A stretch of DNA of 64,000 nt from assembly GCA_036346255.1 (NCBI GenBank), contig CM070628.1:2247840-2311839 (forward strand). Direction: 5' to 3'. Numbering within the stretch: the stretch's first letter is position 1; each line of letters opens with the position of its first letter. The DNA is from Ampelocalamus luodianensis. Its lineage: Eukaryota; Streptophyta; Magnoliopsida; Poales; Poaceae. Both the position numbers and the translations under genes were made by a program. Positions 44,706 through 56,750 of the stretch are shown in pieces. The notes beneath the pieces are model-generated. The model did not search any database, was not told the origin of the DNA, and worked only from the letters and a program-made list of their open reading frames with translations.

Positions 44706-47260
44706 GGAGCCTCGGGAGCGCCTCTTCCTCCTCATCGCAGCGCCACCATTCATTTCTTCCCTCCACCTCCGAGCTCGCTGCAATCAAGAGTTTTTTCGCC
44801 GCCGGCCACCGTGGGTCTCTGCCACCTCTAGCGCCGCCGCCACCGCCGCCGCGTCCTCGCCACCGGCACCATTGGGATCGTCGCAGCCTCGCCGTCCCCG
44901 TGCGCGCCCCCTTGACGCCAGATCCTCGCCGGAACTCCCCGCCGCCGCGAGCCCGAACCTCGCCGCCGGCCGCCTCTGTCCCCATCCGGCCACCCGGGTG
45001 AGCGCCCCAGGTTCGCCACACCCCTCTCTCTCTTTTGACATCCTCGCCGGGCCGCCGTTCGTCGGTGCCATTGGGGCCCAAGTGCCGCTGGTGCCAAGGT
45101 GACGTGGCAGCGCCACGTCACTGCCACATCGCGCCACTGTGGCGCCGCGTCAGCGCCACTTCCTCCCCTCCGTCCACGTCAATGCCCGCGTGGCACGGTT
45201 CATCCCTTCCTCAGACCCAACCGCCCGTAAACCCCGTCCACCAAAAGCCGAGCCACTTACAGTGGGTCCCACGGCCAATTTTTTTCTTTATTTCTTTTTC
45301 AGCCGAAAAAGCCCCGCTGACGTCAGCTTGCGCAATAATTCAAATTTCCGTTAGAAAAATAATTCCATTAATTCGAAAAAAACCCTAATTCTATCATTTC
45401 ATGTATTTTCAATTTTCCAAAGCTCATATCTTTTGCATCCGAACTCCGATTGAGCCCAATCAAATTTCTAAATTTATATAAATTCAAGATCTAGCCAACC
45501 ACACCAAAATTATTTTATTTGGAGTTAATTTTAATTGTTATTTAAATTTTAATTTAATTTAGCTTATTTCGCGATTAGATTTCGACGACTTCAGAGAGTC
45601 ATATTTCGACGCCGTTTGAAGAGCACATAAGAGGATTGATTTTGAATGTATGATCATCGTGATTGTAGACTTGAACTACCTGGAGAAAGTACTTGTGAGT
45701 ACTAGGTGACTTGTTAAGGAAAACAACATCACCTCGTCAAGCAAGGCAAGTTACACCCTTGATCATATCGATCCCATTATTTCAAATTATTTAAATTATA
45801 TATTAAATTATTACTGCATGCTTATTTATATTCAGTAATTTAAATTCCTGTTTTGAATTTATAATTTTGCCTAAAATCCTTTGTATGGCCAATTTGGATA
45901 ATTGAAGCGAGCATATTATCACCCTAGATAAAACCTAGTTGATACAATAGTATGGACTATGATCATTTGAAAAATATTGTGCTTAGCCATGCTTATAGAC
46001 CAAATATGTTTCATTTAGGGAATTTCAGCCAAAAATCAACTATTGTTTAAATTGTACCCTTGGCATTGGTGTGTCATGGGAGTTTTATAAATGACTTTGG
46101 AAAATAAAATAAAATTATGGTTTGGACTTGGACGAAATGGTTGTCTGGTGGGTGCAGGTTTATGTATGGGCTCAACTGGGTAGGTTGAGGCCCAGGGTTC
46201 TGTTGGTTGTCGCTCAGGTCAGTTAAGGACCGGTCTTCGAGCCGCATCTTGCTAAGCCACATCGTACTACCACATGTCTTGTATGGGCAGGACCTGGCTG
46301 AATAATTTGCAAAGTTTCATCATGGTCGTTCCTGTTGGTGCGGTGGGTAGTCATGTTATGACCTTTGTTAGTCCCACCTGGCACAAGAGGGGGCCTAAAC
46401 CCTACGGACGGGTAGTCCAAATGGGGCGAAACTTTAGCGAGGGAGGACTATGGTGGAATGATGCATTGTAAAGGCCTCGTGATGATCACTTAGTCGCACA
46501 CCTTCGGAAGTGTGTCAGACGGACATTAAAAGTTGATTATCTCTTGTGGGTAAAGTTGTACAACCTCCGCATTCGAATAGCCGTGTCCACGGTCATGGAC
46601 ATGCTGGCAAAGCCACTCAAAGTTAGACTTTGGTTTTGATTTAAAAATAATTTTTTGTAAAACAGTTTTGTCATGGATGGGTGTTCATGAGAAAAGTTAT
46701 GGGTTGAAGCCCCGGGTTGGTGCCCGTATTTATGTTGATGTTAGGTTGGTGCCTACACTATCTTTATTAATTCAAAATCAATTTTGGATTTTATAAAACT
46801 TGAGCTTTTGAACTTAGTATGGTATTTAATGTCAAATGCTGTTTTTGCACAAATAACCCTATAAGCCATCCTTTGTTACATCCATGTATGTATGTCATTC
46901 TGTTATTTGACGGGTGTAACTTGCGAGCACGGTAGTTGTGCTCATACTTGCTTTATGCAAACAAATTTCAGAGAAGAAGGACTTCGCTTCAGGTGTGGAT
47001 CGTGACGACTAGGCCGCTACCCCAGTCGATTGCCTGTGGCAGATCAACTGGACTCCACTATTTCTTCATCGTCTTCCGCTGTGTTTATTTATTGTTACCC
47101 TGTAAGGCTATCTTGTAATCAACTATGTTGTCTATTAATAAATTTTAGCGTTTATGGTTGTGTTATCACATTTGTTTACTGTGTGAGCTAGCCACTGATC
47201 ATGGGACTAGTTCAGTTATGCACAGAAGATCTGGGATGTTACTCCCGGGTCTGACAAAAG

Positions 47261-47272
47261 TGGTATCAGAGC
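47261..47272 (+). promoter_or_regulatory. Primer binding site of the gypsy-like LTR element
   Basis: TGGTATCAGAGC, the standard complement to the 3' end of plant initiator Met-tRNA, 4 nt after the LTR end. Confidence 0.85.
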
Positions 47273-47399
47273 CATATCGACTGTAGGTCGTGACCTAGTT
47301 AGAATGGCCATTAGTTGAAAAACTTCAAAACTTATTTTATATAACAAGAAAAATAAATTATTCTCTCCTCATCTTGGTCATCCCGGGTCTGACACTCCA

Positions 47400-47832
47400 T
47401 TGGAGATGCAATACTCTGATTACTGTAAGGCATGATGACTTTGTCTTAATGTGTTCTGAGGCTTAACAACAAAATACTATCCTACAAGGTATTCGTGTAA
47501 GAACACACCTACATGAGCTCAACCGTTGGTCGCAGTCTATGAGATGTGGGTGATCTTTAAGAAGTTCATGAAGAGATACATGAGTATAACCTATATGCTC
47601 CACCCGAGAAGTAGCCTATCGACGGCCAAGTATCAGCATAGGCCTTAGGTGAAACTTATTCGTACAAAATTACCAATTCAAGGCTTAGTCCATTGTGTAG
47701 TTGTGGATAAGTGTAGCTTAAGGTTCTAGGTGGATATTCAACCTTAACCGGTTTTCACCGAAAAACTGGTATATCAATAACACTTTGAAATTATAGACAA
47801 ATTCGTGGTGTTTTTGGGATCTAGTGGAGGAT
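47400..47832 (+). other. Copia 3' untranslated internal region and polypurine tract
   Basis: Non-coding sequence continuing the copia element between the gypsy-like insertion and the 3' LTR. The last bases before the LTR, CTAGTGGAGGAT (47821-47832), are the expected polypurine tract for plus-strand priming. Confidence 0.7.
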
Positions 47833-48833
47833 TGTTGGATATTATAGGCTTGGCCCATATAATATTCTAAATAAATTCTAGAAAAATCCCAAAGGCCCAC
47901 TCATGCATGGTGGAAGGTGGGAAGTTTAGTACTATATTGCTAGTCTAGGTGGGAGGATATCAATATATAAGGTGGAGTTGGTCTTACCTAGTTGAAGCAA
48001 TCAAAGGAAGAATACATGTGTGTGCTCTCTCGCTCGCTCGCCATGCTACGCCATCGCCCGTCCGCATGCGATGTGTGCGTGAATGGTCCAACGATTTCGT
48101 GTCCGGTTGGTTGTGGAGCTGCTACATCTTTTTGCACCTCAAAACCATGCAAACCATTCATACGAATTAAAAACTGAAAGTTTGAATTACATTGTTTCAG
48201 TAGAACTTTTATGGCACGCATTAACTGCATTTAAAACAGAGTAATTACAACAGTTTCTTTTGCTTACTGCTGGTTCTGTATGAGGGAGAGGAGTCTCCTC
48301 TCAAAATCAGAACAGGGAAAGATCAGTACCAAATTATTGCCCTGTTCCTCTGTGCTGCGCAATCTCAGCTACTCCATCCCTTCTTCGACATGCATCGATG
48401 TTGGGAGAGCAGTGTCTCTGAAGCCGGCGTCCTTCGTGATCCTGCACTGGTTGGGGTGAATCAGGTTTTTGGGAAGCGTTCGCACGACTGCTCACGACTT
48501 CCTTCATCATCCGCTTCTCGTCGTCTTCTTCGTATCAGACTCTACCGCGATCTTTGCCGGAGCGATTATCTGTAAGTCACGATGATATCGTTTGATATGG
48601 CTAGGCCTTGCTTCCTAGAAATAAATCATGAGATGATGTTGATGCCTACTTCTGTTAGTAGTGTTTTTGTTCTATGCTTTGTCTTGTTAGTGCATATATA
48701 TGAGATAGAAATATTTGAGTTGATGATCGTGCTACTGTTCATAATTCCAAATATGCATAGTATATACGTCGTTGTTGATTCAATTATTATTTTAGAAATT
48801 ATAATAATCACAAAATTGAGCATATACCTAATA
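47833..48833 (+). repeat. Copia 3' LTR
   Basis: It begins TGTTGGATATT and ends CATATACCTAATA (terminal CA mutated to TA), followed by target repeat AATTA. A TATA-like TATATAA is at 47964-47970. Its 3' third contains an open frame (48582-48845) homologous to the one in the 5' LTR. Confidence 0.85.
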
Positions 48834-48877
48834 AATTATGCCTAATTTTGTATGATAAGGCATTTTTCATTCATGAG

Positions 48878-48880
<3 letters not shown>

Positions 48881-48948
<68 letters not shown>
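48881..48948. repeat. (TA)n microsatellite, left flank of the large element
   Basis: 34 uninterrupted TA dinucleotides, beginning 43 bp after the copia target repeat. Confidence 0.95.
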
Positions 48949-48950
<2 letters not shown>

Positions 48951-50644
48951 AAAAATACTATCTACTCTCAGGTGTAGTTACTTCCTCTTTATCCACCCTT
49001 TAATTCTCGATGAGATCTGTGCGTCTTTTCAAACTTAATGGGTCTAAAAATCATGGATACGAAAGAGACCCGATCCAATTACTATCCGACCTTTAATCTT
49101 GGCAATGTATTTTCGGAATTCCCGTAATTGATTCTTTCCTTCTTTCCTGTTCGCTACCCCTTTCCAGGCCTTTCCCTTTGGCCATACCACCTCTGTGGAT
49201 TTGAGCATACAAGCGATTTGAGCATCCAGGCGATTTCATTATTCAGGTAATTGATTCTCACCTTCTTTCCTGTTCATCACCCCCTTTCCAGGCATTTGCC
49301 TTTGGTCATACCACCTCTACCGCCCGCGTGCCCGTCCATGCGCTGCTGCTGCGCCTGCCTGACATGCGCTGGCCGTCGCGACAGCATGACCCATGGTGCA
49401 GGTGTAGACGACGGCAATGAGGTGGAAGTATGCTTCTTATCAACAAATGCTCGATTGGTGTATTACTATTTGGCTGCATGTTAGATGCTCGAGCAAATTC
49501 CCCTGCGAGCTGCAATTTTTCTTTCATAACTTGCAGAGATATCTCTTTATTTGAGTTCGAGGCAGTATGCAACTACTCTGTACTCTATAGGTATCCATCT
49601 CTGATGGAGTGGCTGTCATTGGTTCTTTTTTTTTTTTTTGTATCAGTGGCTACCATTGTTGTGGAGGTATGTACACCGCCGTGGCCAATGGAAATTTGCA
49701 TACATACTAGTTATTTTCATACTCCATACCACTTTTGAAGTATTCATACTACCATTTTGATATACTCGGTGCCACTTTTCAAGTTTAGTCACTACTTTAA
49801 TACACTCCATACTATTTCAAGTCTATATATCTGGTTTAATATCTCCTCAGTTACTCTGTGTATGTTATGGTTGGTTGTTGGCGAGGCTACATACACCAAA
49901 AGAGAGAGAAGTTTCAGGTGCCCAAGTACACAATCACAACAAGGGCCATCGTTCTCATTCGGATATACACACATTTCATATGCAGAGAGGGTTGTATCGG
50001 CTACCTCAACAACAGATGACTGCCGCATGTCAACACTAATTATTATACACCTATCATGTTCATAATTTAGGTTTCAGATGATGTCGCCTGACAAAACATG
50101 TCATGTGTTGTGTCATAATCAATTTCTGCTACTCGGGATTGAAGAATTTCCATGTTGTATACCGGGATAATACTCCCTCTCGGTACACTACACAAATCAT
50201 GAACAAATACAAGAAGCCAGACCCGCTTGTGTGCGTGTTTTTTTCCGGGATAATACTCCCAGTTGGTGTAGTATACTGCTAAATCATCAATGAATCAATT
50301 AATTCAGTATATGTATCATTAATTTTGAGTAGGAAGTAGCTTTCATAATTTTGTCAATACTCTGTTATTTACATCATGAGTTCCTCAGAAAACTACGTCT
50401 GTATACTTCCTGCCCATTATACTACTCCAATATACTCTGTACTTCTCGCTTTTCATAATATACTCCATACTTCTATAATTGACTATAATCCACATTTCAA
50501 CATGTCAAATGGCATTGCAGGGCCACATACTCTCTACATCTTTCTGTCTTCGAGAGTACATACTTCAAACGGCATTGTGTGGCCCCATGCCGTCCGATCG
50601 CCTGTACATGAGGCTCCTGTCGGCGGGTGCCCGCCGCCATGGCG

Positions 50645-53374
50645 AGTGGTGTCGGACCCGGATTTTCTAATCCGAATCCTCTGTGAAAACGTCATGCTAT
50701 TCCCTGGATCAGTAGATAGCACTCACAGGCATTGCTGAATCATTCATACATGGCGCGAACTAAAGTATCATTATTACAATCAACAGAGTGACATAGACCA
50801 CGTCGGGTCGAGTTTTACAACAGGGGCCGCTCAGGCCAAATTGATTACAATACAGAACACCAAAGCGATAGCGAAGCAAAGGGTAGAGCTCATCTCTTCA
50901 CAGTAAGCGATCGGGGCACTCAGGTATGATCGATATTACCCAAGGACCGGGTAATATCGGTTTATGCAAGTACCAACGAGTCAACTTAGATGCGTCGAGG
51001 CCTAGACTACAGATCCTAGACTACTCTTCATCGTTTCCTTGTCCGTCAACTCGGTTCCTCGTAGTAAGCATAGTCTCCTCCATCGCGTCATCCGAAGGGT
51101 TTGGGGAGAGCGAGGATGAGCACAACTACCGTGCTCATGAGCCAATACACAATGCAATGATATACATGCAAGGCTTACAAGGATGGCTCGGTTCTTTTAT
51201 TTGCGAAAGCAATACTTTTAAATATCATAAGTACAAATTCCTAGCACTTAGCATTTTTAACCAATTTCATTTTAGTTAAAGAGAGAAATTGTGCAATATT
51301 TGTATCAGCAGAGGTTACCTCCACCTTCATGCTTATTTTGATTGTGGTTACATCCACCACTAAACGACACTGGGTACAAAGACCCAGGAATAACCAATCT
51401 CAGGGCTAGGTGAGCCCGCCAAAATTTTCATACCACCCACAAGGGAAATTTTTAAATAGAACTAACTCAAGTTAAGTTCCCATGTCCGCCTTTGACCGTA
51501 GGCACTACTGCTTAAACAGCTTTATAACTCTGCAGAGATTGTACACTTTACCCACAAGAGACAATTAACTCGTTGTTCTACACGATTCCGTAGTCGTGTA
51601 GTCGAGAGGTTGTCACAATAACTTTCTAAATATCTCGCCCCTTCCCTCGTCTCACCCATATGGGGTTATGCCCATACGTTGCGCGGATGTCCACCTCGGC
51701 GGGCGTAGCGTGGCTACACCTCGATCGCGAACTTCACCCTTGACTCGGTGTCCCATCCAAGCCCGACATACCCGAGCTTGTGCCTCCTTTAACCCTCCGG
51801 TGAGATGATTTCAGTATTCGATAAATGTACTAAGCCAAGTCGCAGCTTTGTTGCAGACTTGTGGTTGTACTTGTTATACACAGGAGGTCGTGACAAGATT
51901 AAGTCCTTAGGGTTGTCTGGACGGCTCAACCACATTCCCGCCATTCTCGTGCTACATCCGCACCCACCATCTTACCATCCGCCCAGACGGGGTATTAGCA
52001 GTTTAGGGTTTTTGAGATGTAAAATACAACAATTCAACCATCTCAGTCATTTACCCGCAATGACTGCCCAAATCATTTTATATTTGAAAGGATGATGATT
52101 GGGACAGTTTAATGTCCCGGTACTTAAGCAAGGCTAGCATGTCGCTTAAGTACAACCTATAGCTAGTATTACCATATAATTACTAGGGTGACAACGGAAT
52201 TAAGGGATTCAAATTATCAAGGATGACATAATAATTAATTAATCATCAAATGGGTATTTAACTACCTTAAGCTTTAACATACATTTGTTTAAAGAATTAA
52301 AGCATGCAATTTGCTATTTTAAAAGAATATAATTTGCATAAAATGTAGGCTCAATATGATCAAAGTATTGACTCGCCTTGGTTGTAGGGAGAGAGTCCGG
52401 TAGTCTTGTCCTTGATCGACGTGGAGGTCTCGGCGCCTCCAAATCTACGCGTAAGTACCAAGCAAAATAAACGACAAGCAACGAGAGCAATTAAATACAC
52501 AAGAGTACACAAATGAACTCCAATTGAACAAGACCTATGCCATTAGCAAGGTCTTGATTTTAGAAATTTTAGAAATTTAATTCATAATTTTGGAGTTGAA
52601 ATGGGGAGTTATTAATTTTAGAAGCCTCACTTTAAATAAAATAGGAAAAAGGAAATGAAAATCAGCATAAAAGAAAAAACAATTCGCCCGGTTGAAAACC
52701 GCCCGCCCAAGGCCTCGGCCGAATGCGCGCTGCCCAGCGCTGCCCACGCGGCGCGGGAGCGCACGGCTAGGCGCGGCGTGACGCGGCAGGGGCGGCTCGA
52801 GGCGCCGCCTAGCGGCCGAGCGGGAAGGGGCAAGCCGGGAGGCGGCGCGACGCGCGGGGAGAGAGAGGGGGCGGCGCGCGCGGGAGAGTGGGAGGGTGGC
52901 GCGACCGGAGGGGGAAGAGGAGGCGCGCGGAGGTGGAGGAGAGGAGGCGCGGTGCGCGAGAAAGGGGCGCTCGGGCGCGGTGGCCGAAGGAAGAAGGGCT
53001 CGGGGCTCACGGCGACGACGACGACGGAGGCGACGACGGCGGCGGCAACGGCGAGGTAAGGGTTCGGCTCCTTCTCTTTTCTTCTTTCTTCTTCTTCTCG
53101 GGGGGAAGGATTGGGGAGGAGGGGAGTGGAAGGGAGGCGCGGGGCTAGGGCTTTAAAGCCGACGCGAGAGAGAGGGGTCCGCGAGCGGCGCGGTTCGGGC
53201 GCGAGCGTGCGCACGGAGGGCATCATGGCGGCTCGACGGCGTGCGCGCGAGGACGGCGCGACGGGACAAACCGAGGGGGGGTCCGGGCAAGGGGGTTGAC
53301 GGGGGGGGGGAGAACGAAGGGGGCCCCGGCGAGGGTTGACCCGGGAAGGGGGGAAAAAGGGGCATCACAAGTGG
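50645..53374 (-). mobile_element. Solo LTR of a gypsy-like retrotransposon
   Basis: 50650-53369 (2720 bp) lies between AGTGG (50645-50649) and AGTGG (53370-53374). On the minus strand it starts TGTGATGCCCC and ends CCGGGTCCGACA, parallel to the CCCGGGTCTGACA end of the LTR at 43502-47256. A GC-rich promoter/leader (52680-53300) occupies the same relative place as in that LTR. The sequence before and after joins without any internal retrotransposon region, so it is a solo LTR from recombination between two LTRs. Long open frames at 52630-53300 occur on both strands and are leader composition effects. Confidence 0.8.
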
Positions 53375-53599
53375 CCCAAGGTGTAGGTGCCGTGATGACA
53401 AGGCTCCCCAAGCGTGTCATCGACGAGGTCTATGGCCGCGCGCGGCTACGATGAGCTACTATAGTTTCGATATCTATCATGTGATTAGGTTGTCTAATTT
53501 TGGAGAATTAATTAAAAAAATGATGCATATGACCGAGAGTGACGCATGTACCAATCAACATATTATATAAAGTACATTCATACATGAAATACTTTCCTC

Positions 53600-53860
53600 C
53601 CAAATCCATGTACAGATGTGCTAATATACTAGCATAGGTGCATATACTCCCCAAATTACATGTACTAACATACTCCCGAGGTATACATACTACCTAAATA
53701 CGTAAAATACTCCCTTAGGTATACATACTACCTGATTAAGTACATGTACTAACATACTCCCTTGGGTATACATACTACCTAAGTACATGTACTAAAATAC
53801 TTCTTTAGGTATACATACTACCTAATTAAGTACATGTAAAAAAATACTCTGTCTTTCTTC
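53600..53860. repeat. Imperfect tandem repeat in the (TA)n-flanked element
   Basis: The core GGTATACATACTACCT recurs four times between about 53680 and 53825, each preceded by a variant of TGTACTAACATACTCCC, with spacings of about 37-47 bp. It is part of the element's interior near its right end. Confidence 0.7.
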
Positions 53861-54387
53861 TCGCTTGCGGATGACGAGCATCACTCAACGAATAGAAATC
53901 GAGCAGGAAATCAATGTTCGTTTGACGGAGAAAACTGCAATGAGTAACCAAAGTCTGGCCGTAGAAACCAGCCGTTACAAATCAAGAAAAAATTGACGGA
54001 GAAAACATCAATCACTAACCAATGTCGAATTTAACGGGAAATTGGTAGACCAATTTTGGGTGCGCAGACACATACACGAAATTGGTAGATCATTGCTTGG
54101 AACGGGGGCGCATAACAGGAAAGAATCGATTACCGGGATAATGCCGACACGACGACGCCAATCAGGAAAGTCAATTACTTGTTATCCGGGAGTTGGATAT
54201 TAATTACAATTTGTTTTTTTTCTAGCGACTGTTACGTACTGCGGGTATTATGTGGTATGTATTGCGGGTTACTAGCAACTGTTATGTAGTAGTATCCGAC
54301 CCAATAATCTAATCAATTATGTGGTATCCGAGACAGATGGACGATAGATACAATGGGAGTAACTACACCTAGGAGTAGCAAAAAGGC

Positions 54388-54390
<3 letters not shown>

Positions 54391-54462
<72 letters not shown>
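54391..54462. repeat. (AT)n microsatellite, right flank of the large element
   Basis: 36 AT dinucleotides, abutting the right end of the element and followed directly by a decayed coding fragment. Confidence 0.95.
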
Positions 54463-54465
<3 letters not shown>

Positions 54466-54468
<3 letters not shown>

Positions 54469-55880
54469 TTCCACAAGATTTTGGAGAGCACCAAAGACCA
54501 AACAAGTTCATAAAGAATGTAGTTATTTCAATTGCAATTCATCATGGATATGGTTACAGAGGTGGACTGCTGCCATCTTGTCTTCTTACGCGAAAAAATT
54601 GCAGGAGCAAGATCACAATCATAACAGTGGAGGTGCAAATAGGAGAACAGGCGCCAAGACATCAGATACTAAATTGCTATCTCTATGTGACAGTCCATCG
54701 GAAGAAGTGGGGCATAATTTTTCAGTAAATATCCCTGATATTGTTCTTCTCTCTTGTGCAAAAGCTTATGAGGATGTCAATATTATTGAGATTGAGGCAC
54801 CTGCCATCGTGTGAATTAACCACGAGAAGGATACAGGATGCTCTGTGGATAACGTACCTTCCTTATCAGCAGAGTATCAGCTAGTGTCGGTGGACGAACG
54901 AAGTGCTGAAGAATCTGAATGTTTGTTCACCGAGGAGTGTGCACTCAACTCGAGCCCTGTTGTGCAAGAAAATCCCAAAAGGATCACTGAAGATGTGAAT
55001 ATGTCATGTTTGATCACTGCTTCCTTATTAGAAGATAACTATGATGTGACTGGAAGAACCATCGAATATGCTCCTTTTGCTTATTTGTCAGAACAAGATC
55101 AGTTGGCGTCAGATGCTGATGCTGTGCAAAGTACAGGGCCTGAAGTAATCAATGAAGATCCTAAAACTTCTTGTTCTCCAGAAGAAAACCGTCTAGCGAG
55201 CCACCGAGGATCAAACAGCTCCAGTGATGCATGATTCACCTTTTAACATTACTGAATTTAACAGCGATCAAGCAAAGCCCGCTGCTGAGGAAACATCTTC
55301 TGCATCACAAAAGGCTGAATGCTTGCAATGCGGTGCACATGAGCCAGGAAAGAACCAGAGTAAAAATAGCAAGAAAAGTTCAGCATCAGGCAATTAGCTC
55401 CAAAGGTATTACTGTCACAAAGATCTATAACGATGCATGAGCAAGACAAAGTGGGAAAGCTAATACAAGTGCCCCTGCTACAGAGCAAATGTCTCATCCG
55501 GGAAGAACAAAAGTAACACGTGATACAAAAAGGGTTTCAAGAGTTACAGAAATTTCACCCAGAGATCTGAAGGATAAAAAGACAACAAACTCGGTATTGG
55601 CAGCTAAACTGGGTCTTATTCCTAAACCAAGCTACAAGGAAGAGACAGAATCTTCAAGAGATAAAGGCAGTTCAAGTTTTCCACAACGAATGGTCATAGA
55701 CATGCATGACAATTGACAACCAGCCAAAGAAGAGATACTCCTTTCCCATTGAAAGGCGAAAGCAGATGCCATCCTTACACATCGAGAATTCGAGATGTCC
55801 ATGTCTCGTGCACAACTCCACTTCAGAGGTGGCAATGGGTTCAAGTCTGCTCGTGGTTCCACTGTTAAGGCACTGATGAT
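54466..55880 (+). pseudogene. Decayed protein-coding gene fragment (possibly IQD-like)
   Basis: Unusually long, coding-like frames with Ser/Glu/Asp/Lys-rich composition run on one strand, broken by an in-frame TGA at 54812-54814, a stop and frameshift near 55233, and further stops near 55390 and 55716. Pieces include SSWIWLQRWTAA (from about 54535), a long acidic middle (54845-55234), ETSSASQKAECLQCG (about 55288-55332) and LAAKLGLIPKPSYKEETESS. The W-x-W-L-x-R-W motif resembles the W-L-E-R-W motif of plant IQ67-domain (IQD) calmodulin-binding proteins, and a Lys/Ser-rich disordered tail would fit, but no IQ motif is seen. I do not assign a family. The start is missing: the frame begins at the microsatellite. 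Confidence 0.4.
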
Positions 55881-56750
55881 TTATTATCTAAGTTCATGCA
55901 TCTTACTATTGCTGCATAACGATGAGAATAGAAATGGAATGATCTATAGGTTGCTTTTGCAAGGCCTAGAAACTCCAAAGGGCCTAATTGATAGTGCAAA
56001 ATAATCTTTTCTTTAAAGAAAAAAGTGCAAAATAAAGTGGTAAAATAGTCATTGCTCGTATGGTGCTTTAGTGCTGTATTAATCATTCTCCTGCATTTTT
56101 TATTTTTTTTGGTCATGATGACCATGGTTTTTTTTGGTCGATTGCAGAGAAAGCAAAGACCTTGTAGCAAGAGCTATGGTGTAAACGGCAGGCTTGCCTC
56201 ATCAAGACCACAAATGCTTCTTCTGTGTTGCAAGTGTTTCTTCTGAAGGGAGGTTAGCTAAGGTGTACAAACAGGCTGGCATTTCATGCGGATCACATGA
56301 ACATGTTCTTACTGTGTGCTTCGGATTTTGCAAATAATACTGAACCGGTTCTTGATTTGGGGTTCAGGCTTTCAATTCAAACATGTGAATACACACTTTA
56401 TCCTTACCTTGCACTCGTATCATACATACCACGCTTTTGATGAAGGCACACAGTAGTTGCATCTTTGACAACTAGCTCACGGTGTCGCTTCTTGCTCTGT
56501 TTCCTTTTCATTGTTTTTTCAGGGGTCGCCGACAACTAGAGACATCAATAGTGATTGAAAGTTATCTCTACAGTTCCGTCAGAGGTATTGTGCATACATA
56601 TGAGCTTATTAGCCATGACGACTTTGTAAGCTGTAGGATCGGTTAGGGGGTCAAGGTTGAACGACACCGACAATTTTATTCCAGCAATATTTGGCAATCT
56701 TTTTACTCCACTAGGTACAAGCAGCTGTGAAGATAAATATTGAACCTGCG
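55881..56750. other. Non-genic stretch
   Basis: AT-rich flank of the decayed gene fragment, possibly its former 3' end or intron. No further coding-like sequence is seen apart from short frames. Confidence 0.4.

Larger units (their letters stand above)
43497..47399 (+). mobile_element. Truncated Ty3/gypsy-like LTR insertion in the copia tail
   Basis: The insertion 43502-47394 is bounded by CTCCA (43497-43501, 47395-47399). A nearly complete LTR spans 43502-47256 (3.75 kb; starts TATAACATCCC, a mutated TG terminus; ends CCCGGGTCTGACA). Then come a 4-nt spacer, a primer binding site TGGTATCAGAGC (47261-47272, initiator Met-tRNA type), about 110 bp of internal leader and a second terminus CCCGGGTCTGACA at 47382-47394. 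Thus the internal region and almost all of the 3' LTR are deleted. The long LTR with these ends resembles the large-LTR gypsy families of rice, but the superfamily is inferred. Confidence 0.8.
36500..48838 (+). mobile_element. Dead Ty1/copia LTR retrotransposon with four nested insertions
   Basis: The element runs from TG at 36505 to 48833 between 5-bp repeats AATTA (36500-36504, 48834-48838). Order: 5' LTR 36505-37680, gag, protease, integrase, reverse transcriptase, RNase H (the copia order), polypurine tract, 3' LTR 47833-48833. Insertions, each with its own target duplication: hAT-type in the 5' LTR (36706-36994), hAT-type in the integrase (39588-40491), hAT-type in RNase H (42229-43074), and a truncated gypsy-type LTR in the 3' non-coding part (43502-47394). 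Subtracting them leaves about 6.4 kb, a normal copia size. Coding parts have many stops and frameshifts, so it is not autonomous. A typical primer binding site is not visible after the 5' LTR. Confidence 0.9.
48949..54390. mobile_element. Large (TA)n-flanked transposon-like element, split by a solo LTR
   Basis: This 5442-bp stretch is bounded by perfect (TA)n tracts on both sides. Near each boundary lies an inverted repeat: TACTCTC then AGGTGTAGTTACTTCC at 48963-48985, and the complement of GGGAGTAACTACACCT..AGGAGTA at 54355-54377, 14 and 13 nt from the tracts. The right end CTAGGAGTAGCAAAAAGGCTTC next to (AT)n parallels the ends at 2575-2595 and 60902-60925. A 2720-bp solo LTR (50650-53369) interrupts it, so the original length was about 2.7 kb. 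Its own interior has many TACTCC/CATACTAC words and no recognised transposase. Resemblance to rice Micron MITEs, which target (TA)n, is inferred from context. Confidence 0.55.

Noticed and set aside
44414..45137. Long open frames (195 and 186 codons) on opposite strands
   Set aside because: They lie in the GC-rich leader of the gypsy-like LTR, right after its TATA box, and have low-complexity Pro/Arg composition.
52627..53226. 199-codon Pro/Ser/Arg-rich open frame
   Set aside because: It is inside the solo LTR at the position of the GC-rich LTR leader. The opposite strand is equally open.
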